DNA of 24,569 bases from a virus. The stretch lies in IMG/VR virus record IMGVR_UViG_3300026097_000787, positions 1-24,569 of that record, one strand, 5' to 3'. The translations under genes and the position numbers were made by a program. The first letter of the stretch is position 1, and each line of letters begins with the position of its first letter. Below, piece after piece: positions 16,097 to 22,940 of the stretch. Under the pieces are notes generated by a model. The model ran no database searches and was not told the origin of the DNA. It worked only from the letters and a program-made list of their open reading frames with translations.

Positions 16097-16771
16097 TTAT
16101 TTACTTGGTATCATAATAGCTTCAGAAGACTTAGCTTTTTTTCCCGGTATAATACTATAACCAATAGTATTTAACAATTCTATAACTTTTTGATTTTCTC
16201 TTCGTTTATTTTCAAATTCTATAACCGGTTTAAACTTTTGTATTGTCTCTAATGCTCCTTGTATAACCATCATTTCTGCTTGTTCAACATCGATTTTAAG
16301 AAAATCTAAACAATCTAAGTTTAATTCATCTATAGTAATTGATTGAACTTGAATATAATCTTTTTCATTAAATGCATCTTGTCTTTCTTTACTAATCGAA
16401 GCCCAGCCAGACGATACCATTGTTCCAGATTGTTTAGGTATTGCTACATCTACAGTACCAGCGGCATTCGAAACTGCAAAATTATGTGCTTCTGTATTAT
16501 TAGTAAATGTCTGCAAGTTGTAAGATAGACATTCAAAAGTATCTGGAACACACTCGAATGCAATTACTTTATTAAACTTTTTAGACATCGGTACAGAAAT
16601 TAATCCTACATTTGCTCCGACATCGACCATTATGTCAAATTTTTCAACATATTCTAAAGCTTTATTAATATGCGAAAGACCGGTATATACACTCTCACTG
16701 TTTTCATCAATAGCACACAGTCTCGATTCATATTCTGGAAACTTCCACCCATTTACAAATTTATAATTCAT
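16097..16771 (-). CDS. FkbM-family SAM methyltransferase (copy 2)
   Basis: 224 residues. Motif I is MVDVGANVGLIS (DVGANVG at 50-56), followed by IAFECVPDTFECL and the FkbM segment FLKIDVEQAEMMVIQGA (KIDVEQAE at 159-166). It is a more canonical family member than its downstream neighbour and only distantly similar to it, so the pair looks like two different methyltransferases rather than a recent duplicate. It is second in the minus-strand operon, with one base between its start and the stop of the GT-B-like copy 6. SAM could come from the phage MetK at 19030. The acceptor is unknown, probably a sugar hydroxyl. Confidence 0.85.
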   Translation of the reverse strand: MNYKFVNGWKFPEYESRLCAIDENSESVYTGLSHINKALEYVEKFDIMVDVGANVGLISVPMSKKFNKVIAFECVPDTFECLSYNLQTFTNNTEAHNFAVSNAAGTVDVAIPKQSGTMVSSGWASISKERQDAFNEKDYIQVQSITIDELNLDCLDFLKIDVEQAEMMVIQGALETIQKFKPVIEFENKRRENQKVIELLNTIGYSIIPGKKAKSSEAIMIPSK

Positions 16772-16772
16772 A

Positions 16773-17567
16773 TTATTTTCCTATTTGATACTGTTCTAAC
16801 ATTTCTACAACTACGGTTTCTTTTGAAAATTCATCAGGACTAAATTGACTCCATGCAATATGTTCTAACCAATAATCTCTATTTGGCAACTCTGGATCTT
16901 TTATTTTTTCTATAGATGTGCCCATAAGTAAACTTACTGCAGAAAAGTCAACAGTATATGCAGGAACTCCTAGCATCACGGCTTCAACACATGCCATTGT
17001 TCTTTCGCCTATTACAGCATGACTATTATTTAAATCTTCTAAAAAAGTAGGCCATCTCTGTGGATTTTTACCCCCGGCCTTTCTTCTCCATTTTATAGGT
17101 CCATCCCATATTCCTTCTAATTTTTCTAATATAGAGTGTTTCCATTCTGATAATGTTTTACCAGTTCTTTCAAAAATTGTTTGTTGTTGAGGTTCAATAA
17201 TTAATAATTGATCTCCTCTATTTTCTCTCCAAGGCAGAATCTTAGGATCTAATGTTGCTAGTCTAGAAAACGGAACTATGTCCATGTTAAGGTTATGACT
17301 GCCCATATAAGTAATTCTTCTAGTATTTCTTCTTGGATTGTTTATCCCCCAGTAACCATAATCAATTTCAATATGTTGATTACCACGATCGATCCAATCT
17401 TTGTAAGGTGACCGCCAAGGGGGATAGTGTACAGATATTAAAATGTAATCATTGGGGATGTCTTTAATACTATTAAATGTGGTAGCTCCGGCTTTAATAA
17501 ACGGTTGTAAAATCCAGTTAGAACTTTTGTTTTCAATTACTTCGTGACAAATTGCATATTTTTTCAT
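16773..17567 (-). CDS. GT-B-like glycosyltransferase family, copy 6
   Basis: 264 residues, the most divergent copy and the only one on the minus strand. Retained landmarks are IEIDYGYWG (66-74), ILPWRENRGDQLLIIEP (110-126), a basic KWRRKAGGK in place of RPHP, ERTMACVEAVMLGVPAYT (188-205) and a WSQFSPDEF tail. The E-A-(x)n-G-V-P donor-site pattern is intact. It leads the minus-strand operon with two FkbM methyltransferases, suggesting that a transferred sugar is then methylated. Placement on the opposite strand, some 9 kb from copy 5, argues for dispersal by recombination rather than simple tandem growth. Confidence 0.6.
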   Translation of the reverse strand: MKKYAICHEVIENKSSNWILQPFIKAGATTFNSIKDIPNDYILISVHYPPWRSPYKDWIDRGNQHIEIDYGYWGINNPRRNTRRITYMGSHNLNMDIVPFSRLATLDPKILPWRENRGDQLLIIEPQQQTIFERTGKTLSEWKHSILEKLEGIWDGPIKWRRKAGGKNPQRWPTFLEDLNNSHAVIGERTMACVEAVMLGVPAYTVDFSAVSLLMGTSIEKIKDPELPNRDYWLEHIAWSQFSPDEFSKETVVVEMLEQYQIGK

Positions 17568-17583
17568 TACGTGTATTTAATAC

Positions 17584-17591
17584 CATAAATA
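17584..17591 (+). promoter_or_regulatory. T4-late-promoter-like CATAAATA
   Basis: CATAAATA lies in the 40-base gap between the divergent genes at 17567 (-) and 17608 (+), about 16 nt before the plus-strand ATG. It differs from the T4 late consensus at the first base only. The spacing leaves room for a short leader and a GAATAGGAT ribosome-binding region. Confidence 0.45.
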
Positions 17592-17607
17592 TAGAATAGG
17601 ATTATTC

Positions 17608-18156
17608 ATGATATCAAAAACTCTTAAACAAATATATACAGACATTCATAATAATACGCCTTTCGGTAAGAGAGGAAAAATACCTAGTTATCTAAAAGAC
17701 TTTATTAAAGAAAAAAATCCAACGAGTATATTAGACTTTGGGTGCGGAAAAGGAAATTTAGTTGCTACTCTAAAAGAAAAATATCCGGATAAACAGATTT
17801 ACGGATACGATCCTGCTAATACAGAATTTGACAAGGAAGTGCCTTGTGTAGACATGATTGTGAGCACTGATGTACTAGAACATGTAGAGCCAGAGCATAT
17901 TGAAGATACAATAGAGATGCTATCATTGAAAGCTAAGTTTCACTATCATCTTATCAGTTGTGCTCCTGCTAAACTCATATTACCCGATGGTAGAAACGCA
18001 CACCTAATACAAGAAGGTCCTGACTGGTGGAGACCTCGATTTGAAAAACTTGGCTACGAGATCCTTTTCGAAGAATACACAGAGTTTACTAAATTTTCTA
18101 AACAATTAAAAAAAGAATTGCCCGTTAAACATTATTATGTTACTATGGAAGTATGA
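17608..18156 (+). CDS. Class I SAM-dependent methyltransferase
   Basis: 182 residues. Motif I ILDFGCGKGNL (41-51) is a clear SAM-binding loop, followed by IYGYDPA (motif II acidic residue) and MIVSTDVLEHVEPEHIE, the post-II/III region common to type 11/12 methyltransferases. The C-terminal part (GPDWWRPRFEKLGYEILFEEY) likely forms the substrate lid. The acceptor cannot be named. It starts a plus-strand unit behind a late-promoter-like motif and overlaps the next small gene by 4 nt. Together with the two FkbM genes it makes three methyltransferases near a phage MetK. Confidence 0.85.
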   Translation: MISKTLKQIYTDIHNNTPFGKRGKIPSYLKDFIKEKNPTSILDFGCGKGNLVATLKEKYPDKQIYGYDPANTEFDKEVPCVDMIVSTDVLEHVEPEHIEDTIEMLSLKAKFHYHLISCAPAKLILPDGRNAHLIQEGPDWWRPRFEKLGYEILFEEYTEFTKFSKQLKKELPVKHYYVTMEV

Positions 18157-18416
18157 CAAAACTTATTCCCGGAGAACCACTGATATACGAACGAAACAAC
18201 GGTGTTGTGTATGCTCGCTATCGTGATCCACCACACAATACTATTCCACGATGGATAGTAGGCGGCGATCCGAGCGGTGTTGCTAGAGCACAAGGATATT
18301 ATTTAACACCTGGTGAATGGCGTGAGTTGTGTGAGCTAGCAAAAGACAATGCTACTCTAAAAACACAACTTGACAAAACATTAATGATCTACTATACTAT
18401 TAAAGATGAATATTGA
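18153..18416 (+). CDS. Small conserved phage protein
   Basis: 87 residues, function unknown. Notable parts are VYARYRDPPHNTIPRWIVGGDP and YYLTPGEWRELCELAKDN, with a helical C-terminus (TLKTQLDKTLMIYYTIKDEY). I recall similar small proteins in T4-like marine phages. It has no transmembrane segment or cysteine cluster. It overlaps the methyltransferase before it by 4 nt and the dioxygenase after it by 11 nt, so translation is probably coupled across all three. Confidence 0.55.
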   Translation: MTKLIPGEPLIYERNNGVVYARYRDPPHNTIPRWIVGGDPSGVARAQGYYLTPGEWRELCELAKDNATLKTQLDKTLMIYYTIKDEY

Positions 18417-18972
18417 AATTTTTGATAACATAATAGAACAAGACATCGCTGATCAAATACTTGATATTTTCTTTGGAAAAAAAGTATTTTGGTGGTGGGA
18501 TCCAAGCACATTGGGGTTTATTGATTTTGATTTAGATCACAAAAAATTTTATGAGACACCTCAATTTGTGCATCCAGTTGTTGACGAAAACAAATTCGAT
18601 TCTCCGTATTCGGATTTATTACTATATGTTTCAAATAAAATTTTCAACAATAAAGGTATAAAAGTTTTATATTATAAAAGGGTAAAAGTAAATCTGTTAC
18701 TTAGTAGGGAAGATGCTACTGAAAAAAGTCATCCTCCTCATGTAGATGACATCGGTAAAAACTGTTTTTCGATAGTATATTACGTAGACGACAGCGACGG
18801 TCCTACAATTTTTTACGATAACAATCAAAATATTATAAAGACAGTAGAACCTAAAAAAAATAGAGCAGTATTTTTTCCATCAAATTTATTACATTCTAGT
18901 TCATGTCCTAAACAATACAATAGAAGATTAGTAGTAAATTATGTTGTATCGACAGATCAAACACACACCTAA
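18406..18972 (+). CDS. 2-oxoglutarate-Fe(II) dioxygenase
   Basis: 188 residues. The iron-binding facial triad is visible: HVD (H112, D114) and the distal H163 in LLHSSS, with NRRLVVNYV (R173/R174) supplying the 2-oxoglutarate salt bridge. Length and spacing fit the small prolyl-4-hydroxylase/PKHD-like group common in marine T4-like phages. These enzymes hydroxylate protein, nucleic acid or sugar-linked carbons using O2 and 2-oxoglutarate. No target can be read from the sequence. The neighbours are a methyltransferase upstream and MetK downstream, so tailoring of a phage or host polymer is possible. Confidence 0.85.
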   Translation: MNIEIFDNIIEQDIADQILDIFFGKKVFWWWDPSTLGFIDFDLDHKKFYETPQFVHPVVDENKFDSPYSDLLLYVSNKIFNNKGIKVLYYKRVKVNLLLSREDATEKSHPPHVDDIGKNCFSIVYYVDDSDGPTIFYDNNQNIIKTVEPKKNRAVFFPSNLLHSSSCPKQYNRRLVVNYVVSTDQTHT

Positions 18973-18998
18973 CAAAAATTTTAGTAAACTGTTGATAA

Positions 18999-19029
18999 TA
19001 TAGTATTTGATAAAAGATAAAGGAACACA
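18999..19029 (+). promoter_or_regulatory. Possible -10 box and ribosome-binding site for metK
   Basis: TATAGT (18999-19004) lies 25 nt before the metK ATG, and AAAGGAACACA supplies a Shine-Dalgarno at normal spacing. No good -35 hexamer is seen 16-18 bases upstream, so the promoter call is weak while the ribosome-binding site is reasonable. The gap of 57 bases before metK is the largest on the plus strand in this area. Confidence 0.3.
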
Positions 19030-20124
19030 ATGAAAGATTATATTTTTACAAGCGAATCAGTAAGTCGAGGGCATCCTGACAAAGTAGCAGACCAGATTTC
19101 AGATGCAATCTTAGATGCGGCATTGCAAGCAGGCAATGATACTACTAGAGTAGCATGCGAAACTCTTGTAACTACAAACTATGTTTGCCTAGCAGGCGAA
19201 GTAAAAAACTTTAATTTAACTACTGACGAAGTAGAAAACATTGTACGCAATACTGTAAAAAATATCGGATACGAACAGAATGGATTTCATTGGAATAAAT
19301 TGACAGTACACAATCATTTACACAAGCAAAGTGGTGACATTGGTTTAGGTACAGACAACTTTGGAGCAGGCGACCAAGGTTTAATGTTTGGGTATGCATG
19401 CAACGATACCCCTAGCTATATGCCAGCACCTATCCATTACAGTCACGAAATACTTAAAAATTTAGATAACAAGCGTTTATCTAATTTAGATACACTAGGT
19501 CCAGATGCCAAGTCACAGGTATCGATTGAATATATCAACGGAAAACCTAGTGTAGCTACAGCCGTGGTTGTAAGCACACAGCATGCCGAAGGTAAAAAAT
19601 TAGAAGCACTCGGTCTAGCTAATCTTGCAATTATCGAAGAGCTTGGAGTATTGTATCAGGATGGTGTTACTAAATTGTATCTTAACCCAACAGGTAATTT
19701 TGTCGTAGGCGGACCAGACGGCGATGCAGGTGTTACCGGTCGTAAGATTATTGTAGACACATATGGCGGATATGCTCCACATGGCGGTGGTGCGTTTAGT
19801 GGAAAAGATCCTACTAAAGTAGATCGAAGTGCGGCATACATGTCTCGTTGGTTAGCTAAAAATGCTGTAGCAAAGGGATGGGCAGATTGGTGTACAGTGC
19901 AATTGTCATATGCTATTGGTGTAAAAGAACCTATGGCAGTCTATGTCGATTGCAACGATGAAGCAGACAAGCAAGCAATTGTTAATTGGATTAACACAAT
20001 TGACTTGACACCATATGGTATTATAAAAAGGTTTGACATGTTTAACTTTACCAAGTATAGTAATGAGTGTGTATACGGACACTTTGGAGATAAAGATGTT
20101 CCTTGGGAAAACCTAGATGGCTGA
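19030..20124 (+). CDS. metK: S-adenosylmethionine synthetase
   Basis: 364 residues against about 380-400 for bacterial MetK, so a compact but complete enzyme that makes SAM from methionine and ATP. Recognisable motifs are SESVSRGHPDKVADQISDA (8-26, containing the ATP-phosphate histidine), GAGDQGLMFGYA (112-123), and GGGAFSGKDPTKVDRS (252-267), the loop that clamps the triphosphate. KIIVDTYGGYAPHGGGAF is almost identical to cellular enzymes. No truncation is seen; the missing length is scattered. It overlaps the next phage gene by 8 nt. With three SAM methyltransferases upstream, it may boost SAM supply during infection. Confidence 0.97.
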   Translation: MKDYIFTSESVSRGHPDKVADQISDAILDAALQAGNDTTRVACETLVTTNYVCLAGEVKNFNLTTDEVENIVRNTVKNIGYEQNGFHWNKLTVHNHLHKQSGDIGLGTDNFGAGDQGLMFGYACNDTPSYMPAPIHYSHEILKNLDNKRLSNLDTLGPDAKSQVSIEYINGKPSVATAVVVSTQHAEGKKLEALGLANLAIIEELGVLYQDGVTKLYLNPTGNFVVGGPDGDAGVTGRKIIVDTYGGYAPHGGGAFSGKDPTKVDRSAAYMSRWLAKNAVAKGWADWCTVQLSYAIGVKEPMAVYVDCNDEADKQAIVNWINTIDLTPYGIIKRFDMFNFTKYSNECVYGHFGDKDVPWENLDG

Positions 20125-20581
20125 TAAACTTCAACTTAAAGAAATACTTGCGGCTGTGGATATGGATGCAAAATATCTATGGGACGAATTGACAGAAGAC
20201 CAACGAAAGAGTGTAGTATTTTTTACACTTAATCGATACATCAGTAATGTAAGTGGAAGTAGAGAAATGCAAGAGCACTTTGCTTTGCTTGCTAACGAAC
20301 GGTTTAATAAAAACTTGTTTTTGTTTTTAAGCAAGCATCCAAAGTTATGTTGGCAGTTAGCATGCAGTTGTGCTCACGAAAGCAAGGATATTAAGTTTCA
20401 TCCTTGGTTAAAACTCAAGAAAGAAAAAGACAAGAAAGCAGACTTCCTTGCAGAACTGTATCCAAATATGAAAAGGAGCGACATTGAAACCTTGTCAGCA
20501 ATTACTACAGACAAAGAAATCAAAGAATACTGCAAAGGACTCGGTTGGGATAAAAAAGCGATCGATGGAATTAAAATTTAA
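20117..20581 (+). CDS. Conserved T4-like phage protein, possible clamp-loader small subunit (gp62-like)
   Basis: 154 residues, helical. Segments include LWDELTEDQRKSVVFFTLNRYISN, MQEHFALLANERFNKNLFLFL, FHPWLKLKKEKDKK and LYPNMKRSDIETLSAIT. The NRYIS..(x)n..HF(x)n..K order and the HPW(I/L)K motif recall gp62-type clamp-loader small subunits of marine T4-like phages, but the match is loose and rests on memory. Absence of a nearby gp44 or gp45 gene means context does not help. It starts 8 nt inside metK and overlaps the zinc-finger gene by 17 nt. Treat the gp62 link as a hypothesis. Confidence 0.55.
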   Translation: MADKLQLKEILAAVDMDAKYLWDELTEDQRKSVVFFTLNRYISNVSGSREMQEHFALLANERFNKNLFLFLSKHPKLCWQLACSCAHESKDIKFHPWLKLKKEKDKKADFLAELYPNMKRSDIETLSAITTDKEIKEYCKGLGWDKKAIDGIKI

Positions 20582-21248
20582 ATGTGAGTATTGCGGAAAA
20601 TATTTCGCAAAAGAAAAAACACTGATTGTGCATATATGCGAGAAGAAGCGTAGGCATCTTGCTAAGAATGAAAAGCATGTACAAACAGGACTGCTCACAT
20701 ATCAAAAGTTTTATGAGATAGCACAAAACGGAAAAAGCAAAAAGTCGTTTGAAGACTTTGCTAACAGTCCTTACTACACAGCCTTTGTTAAGTTTGGAAG
20801 TTTCGTTGTGAATACTGCTCCTATCTATCCTGAACGATTTGTAGATTGGGTAGTACGAAGCGGTGTTAAATTAGATCACTGGTGCCGAGATGAGCTGTAT
20901 GATCAATACCTAATCGAACTTATTAAGAAAGAACCTGCAGACGGTGCTATACAACGATCCATTAGCACTATGATGGATTGGGCAGAGAATAATGATGCGG
21001 CTTGGGAACATTACTTTCAGTATGTTAATCTTAACAGAGCTACACACGATATTCGAGAAGGTAGAATAAGTCCTTGGATACTACTTAACACCAAGTCAGG
21101 CAAAGACATGCTACAGCGAATGAACGACGAACAATTAGAAATAATAGGGCGTGTAATTGATCCTCAGTATTGGATTAAAAGATTTAAAACTTATCCAGCA
21201 GATCACGAGTTGGTTAAAGATGTCGTAAAAGAGGCTAAAATTTTATGA
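20565..21248 (+). CDS. Conserved phage protein with N-terminal zinc finger
   Basis: 227 residues from the ATG at 20565. An upstream in-frame start at 20484 would add 27 lysine-rich residues lying over the previous gene and precede the natural N-terminus MELKFKCEYC, so I reject it. C7, C10, H23 and C25 (CEYCGKYF..KTLIVHIC) form a C2HC-like zinc finger; EKKRRH follows as a basic patch. The rest is helical, with YYTAFVKFGSFVV, RFVDWVVRSGVKLDHWCRDELYDQYL and ISPWILLNTKSGKDML. I recall this architecture in marine T4-like phages, without an assigned function. DNA or protein binding is likely. It overlaps the next gene by 4 nt. Confidence 0.75.
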   Translation: MELKFKCEYCGKYFAKEKTLIVHICEKKRRHLAKNEKHVQTGLLTYQKFYEIAQNGKSKKSFEDFANSPYYTAFVKFGSFVVNTAPIYPERFVDWVVRSGVKLDHWCRDELYDQYLIELIKKEPADGAIQRSISTMMDWAENNDAAWEHYFQYVNLNRATHDIREGRISPWILLNTKSGKDMLQRMNDEQLEIIGRVIDPQYWIKRFKTYPADHELVKDVVKEAKIL

Positions 21249-21484
21249 GTGACGATAAACTAGATTGGGACGATGATAACAACGAAGGCCTCGCCGCAAA
21301 CGAATCTTGGATTAGCAGAGCTGATTTAGAAATCTATGCTATGCCTATCACAGAAGACGATGGTACAGAAGCCGTGTATGTTCGATTTACAGGGTTTGAT
21401 GACAGCGAAGAAGCAGATGAATATGCAAACTTTTTAGATGAAACACTACCTTTGCTGTTATTTGAGAGTACAACAATACAATGA
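21245..21484 (+). CDS. Small acidic protein
   Basis: 79 residues, very acidic (MSDDKLDWDDDNNEG, EDDGTEAVYV, DDSEEADEYANFLDE). The central NESWISRADLEIYAMPITEDDG and VYVRFTGFDDSEEADEYANFL read as a small alpha/beta domain. No known family is recognised. It is coupled to the zinc-finger gene (4-nt overlap) and to the APS-kinase-like gene (4-nt overlap). Highly acidic small phage proteins can mimic DNA or bind host factors, but nothing here proves that. Confidence 0.6.
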   Translation: MSDDKLDWDDDNNEGLAANESWISRADLEIYAMPITEDDGTEAVYVRFTGFDDSEEADEYANFLDETLPLLLFESTTIQ

Positions 21485-21897
21485 AAATTTTAATTATGGG
21501 GATTCCGGGATCTGGAAAAACATGGCTTGCGGAACGATTACAAAAACATTTAGAGTGTGCTTGGTACAACGCCGATCGTGTTAGAGAAATGGCCAACGAT
21601 TGGGATTTTACTCCAGAAGGCAGATTAAGACAAGCAAATAGAATGCGTACTATTGGTGATTTCGAAAAAGAAAATGGTAGAACTGTAATTTGTGATTTTG
21701 TGTGTCCGACAGAATATACAAGAGATCAGTTTGGAGCTGATGTTACTATATGGGTCGATACAATAAAACAAGGTCGTTTTGAAGATACAAATAATATTTT
21801 TGAAGAGCCAGAAAATCCTAGTTATAAGGTAATTAAACATTTAAATGATGATGAAATATTAAATTTTGCTAACCTCATTAAAGAAGAAAAACTATGA
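21481..21897 (+). CDS. P-loop kinase, adenylylsulfate (APS) kinase-like
   Basis: 138 residues. Walker A is GIPGSGKT (7-14). It is followed by WYNADRVREMANDWDFTPEGRLRQANRMRTIGD (28-60), whose spacing matches the LDGD.VR...N.DLGFS..DR.ENIRR.GE stretch of APS kinase (CysC), then TVICDFVCPTEYTRDQFG (compare V.AFISPYR.DR). CysC phosphorylates APS to PAPS, the donor for sulfotransferases. The protein is shorter than typical CysC (about 180-200 aa), mainly lacking the C-terminal helices. The next gene encodes DUF2061 and then an HxGH nucleotidyltransferase; two sulfotransferases occur in the window. A related polynucleotide- or gluconate-kinase-like P-loop role remains possible. Confidence 0.7.
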   Translation: MKILIMGIPGSGKTWLAERLQKHLECAWYNADRVREMANDWDFTPEGRLRQANRMRTIGDFEKENGRTVICDFVCPTEYTRDQFGADVTIWVDTIKQGRFEDTNNIFEEPENPSYKVIKHLNDDEILNFANLIKEEKL

Positions 21898-22109
21898 CAG
21901 AAGTTTCTAAAGCAAGGCACTTAGTAAAAGCAGTTACCTGGCGTATAGTTGCAAGTATTACCACAGCGGCAATTGCATGGTTTTTTGGTTTGCCAATGGA
22001 AGCGGTCGGTGCAGTGTTTATTGCGGACTTGATTATTAAGTTTGTAATGTATTATGCTCATGAGCGTGTGTGGTACAAATATATTAAATATGGAGTTAGA
22101 AATGTTTGA
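21894..22109 (+). CDS. DUF2061-family small membrane protein
   Basis: 71 residues. Two hydrophobic segments (about 16-32, WRIVASITTAAIAWFFG, and 38-54, GAVFIADLIIKFVMYYA) form a helical hairpin in the inner membrane. The motifs KAVTWRI near the N-terminus and the YYAHERVW element at the end are the DUF2061 signature. I recall DUF2061 found beside or fused to APS kinases, which fits the preceding gene, but the function is unknown. It overlaps that gene by 4 nt and the next gene's start by 8 nt. Confidence 0.85.
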   Translation: MTEVSKARHLVKAVTWRIVASITTAAIAWFFGLPMEAVGAVFIADLIIKFVMYYAHERVWYKYIKYGVRNV

Positions 22110-22512
22110 TTGGAAAAAACCTACAACACAGATGTTGGGGAGATGGCAGCCTTGGCATGATGGCCATACAGCATTGTTTAAAAAAGCATTTGCAGAAACT
22201 GGACAAGTATGTATTATGATTCGAGATGTGGGAGGTATCGTAGGCGAAGATGCCGGAGGCGGAAGAACAGCGGCACAAACAGATAACCCATTCGACTATG
22301 ATACAGTTGTTGAAAATATTAAAGCAGGTTTAGCAGAACATGACTTTACCTGTGACAAAGATTATGTTATTATGAAAGTACCTAATATAGTTGATATTAG
22401 TTATGGTCGCGGTGTTGGTTACACGTTTACACAACACGATCTTGGTGAAGAGATGCATGACATAAGTGCTACAAAAATTAGAGCACAATTAAGAGCAGAA
22501 GGAAAATTATAA
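22102..22512 (+). CDS. HxGH nucleotidyltransferase, cytidylyltransferase-like fold
   Basis: 136 residues from the ATG at 22102, preceded by GGAGTTAGA; the longer in-frame start at 22054 would bury 16 residues in the DUF2061 gene and is less likely. The active-site pattern is LGRWQPWHDGH (HxGH at 19-22), with the companion DISATKIRAQL near the C-terminus, equivalent to the ISSTxIR segment of NMN/phosphopantetheine/sulfate adenylyltransferases. So it transfers a nucleotide from ATP or CTP. Placed after an APS-kinase-like protein and DUF2061, it may be a small ATP-sulfurylase-type enzyme making APS, but NMN adenylyltransferase or a sugar nucleotidyltransferase are alternatives. It ends in the first copy of a 17-nt direct repeat. 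Confidence 0.75.
   Translation: MFDWKKPTTQMLGRWQPWHDGHTALFKKAFAETGQVCIMIRDVGGIVGEDAGGGRTAAQTDNPFDYDTVVENIKAGLAEHDFTCDKDYVIMKVPNIVDISYGRGVGYTFTQHDLGEEMHDISATKIRAQLRAEGKL
22490..22506 (+). repeat. 17-nt direct repeat, copy A
   Basis: TAAGAGCAGAAGGAAAA occurs here, covering the last codons of the nucleotidyltransferase gene and the ribosome-binding site of the VOC gene. An identical copy lies at 22923-22939, before the sulfotransferase. Confidence 0.85.
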
Positions 22513-22925
22513 TGATTCCTAGATTTCATTTAGCAATAGAAGGTGGAGATTTAGAAATAACAATACCTTTTTATGTAAATGTATTAGGGTGTAAAACAGA
22601 TATGTGCGAAGAAGGCCTCTGGCAAGATATAGATTTTTGGGGACATGAACTAACACTTCACACTTCAGTACCTAGAACTACGTTATCTAATGATCGCCAT
22701 GACGTTGATATGGGGGCTGTTATAGTTCCGCATTTTGGCGTGCATTTACCATTTGATGTTTATACAACTGTTAAAGAAACTGTAAAATCTACAGTAGGAT
22801 TTGTTGATAAGCCATATACAAGATTTGCTGAGACAGACTATCAACAAGAAACTTTTTTTGTACATGATCCTAACTTCAATGTACTAGAAATAAAAAGCAT
22901 GTCAAAAGATAACAGTTGCGGCTAA
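22512..22925 (+). CDS. VOC-superfamily (glyoxalase/dioxygenase-like) protein
   Basis: 137 residues. The layout FHLAIEGGDLEITIPFYVNVLGC, DFWGHELTLH, FGVHLPFDVY and FFVHDPNFNVLEIKSM is that of a VOC-fold protein: paired beta-alpha-beta-beta-beta modules with candidate metal ligands at H6, the HLPF histidine and the final glutamate in LEIK. Such proteins include glyoxalases, extradiol dioxygenases and resistance proteins; substrate is not evident. It starts one base into the stop of the previous gene and is bracketed by the two copies of a 17-nt direct repeat, suggesting it is a recent insert. Other phage roles are unknown. Confidence 0.8.
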   Translation: MIPRFHLAIEGGDLEITIPFYVNVLGCKTDMCEEGLWQDIDFWGHELTLHTSVPRTTLSNDRHDVDMGAVIVPHFGVHLPFDVYTTVKETVKSTVGFVDKPYTRFAETDYQQETFFVHDPNFNVLEIKSMSKDNSCG

Positions 22926-22939
22926 GAGCAGAAGGAAAA
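22923..22939 (+). repeat. 17-nt direct repeat, copy B
   Basis: TAAGAGCAGAAGGAAAA is identical to 22490-22506. Here the first three bases are the VOC stop codon and the AGAAGGAAAA part is the ribosome-binding site for the sulfotransferase at 22941. The VOC gene lies between the copies. Confidence 0.85.
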
Positions 22940-22940
22940 C

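Noticed and set aside
20484-20564. Longer N-terminus for the zinc-finger protein starting at 20484.
   Set aside because: It overlaps the previous gene by 98 nt and adds a lysine-rich tail before the natural MELKFKCEYC start.
22054-22101. Longer N-terminus for the HxGH nucleotidyltransferase starting at 22054.
   Set aside because: The extra 16 residues lie over the DUF2061 gene in another frame and do not resemble the family start; GGAG is placed for the ATG at 22102.
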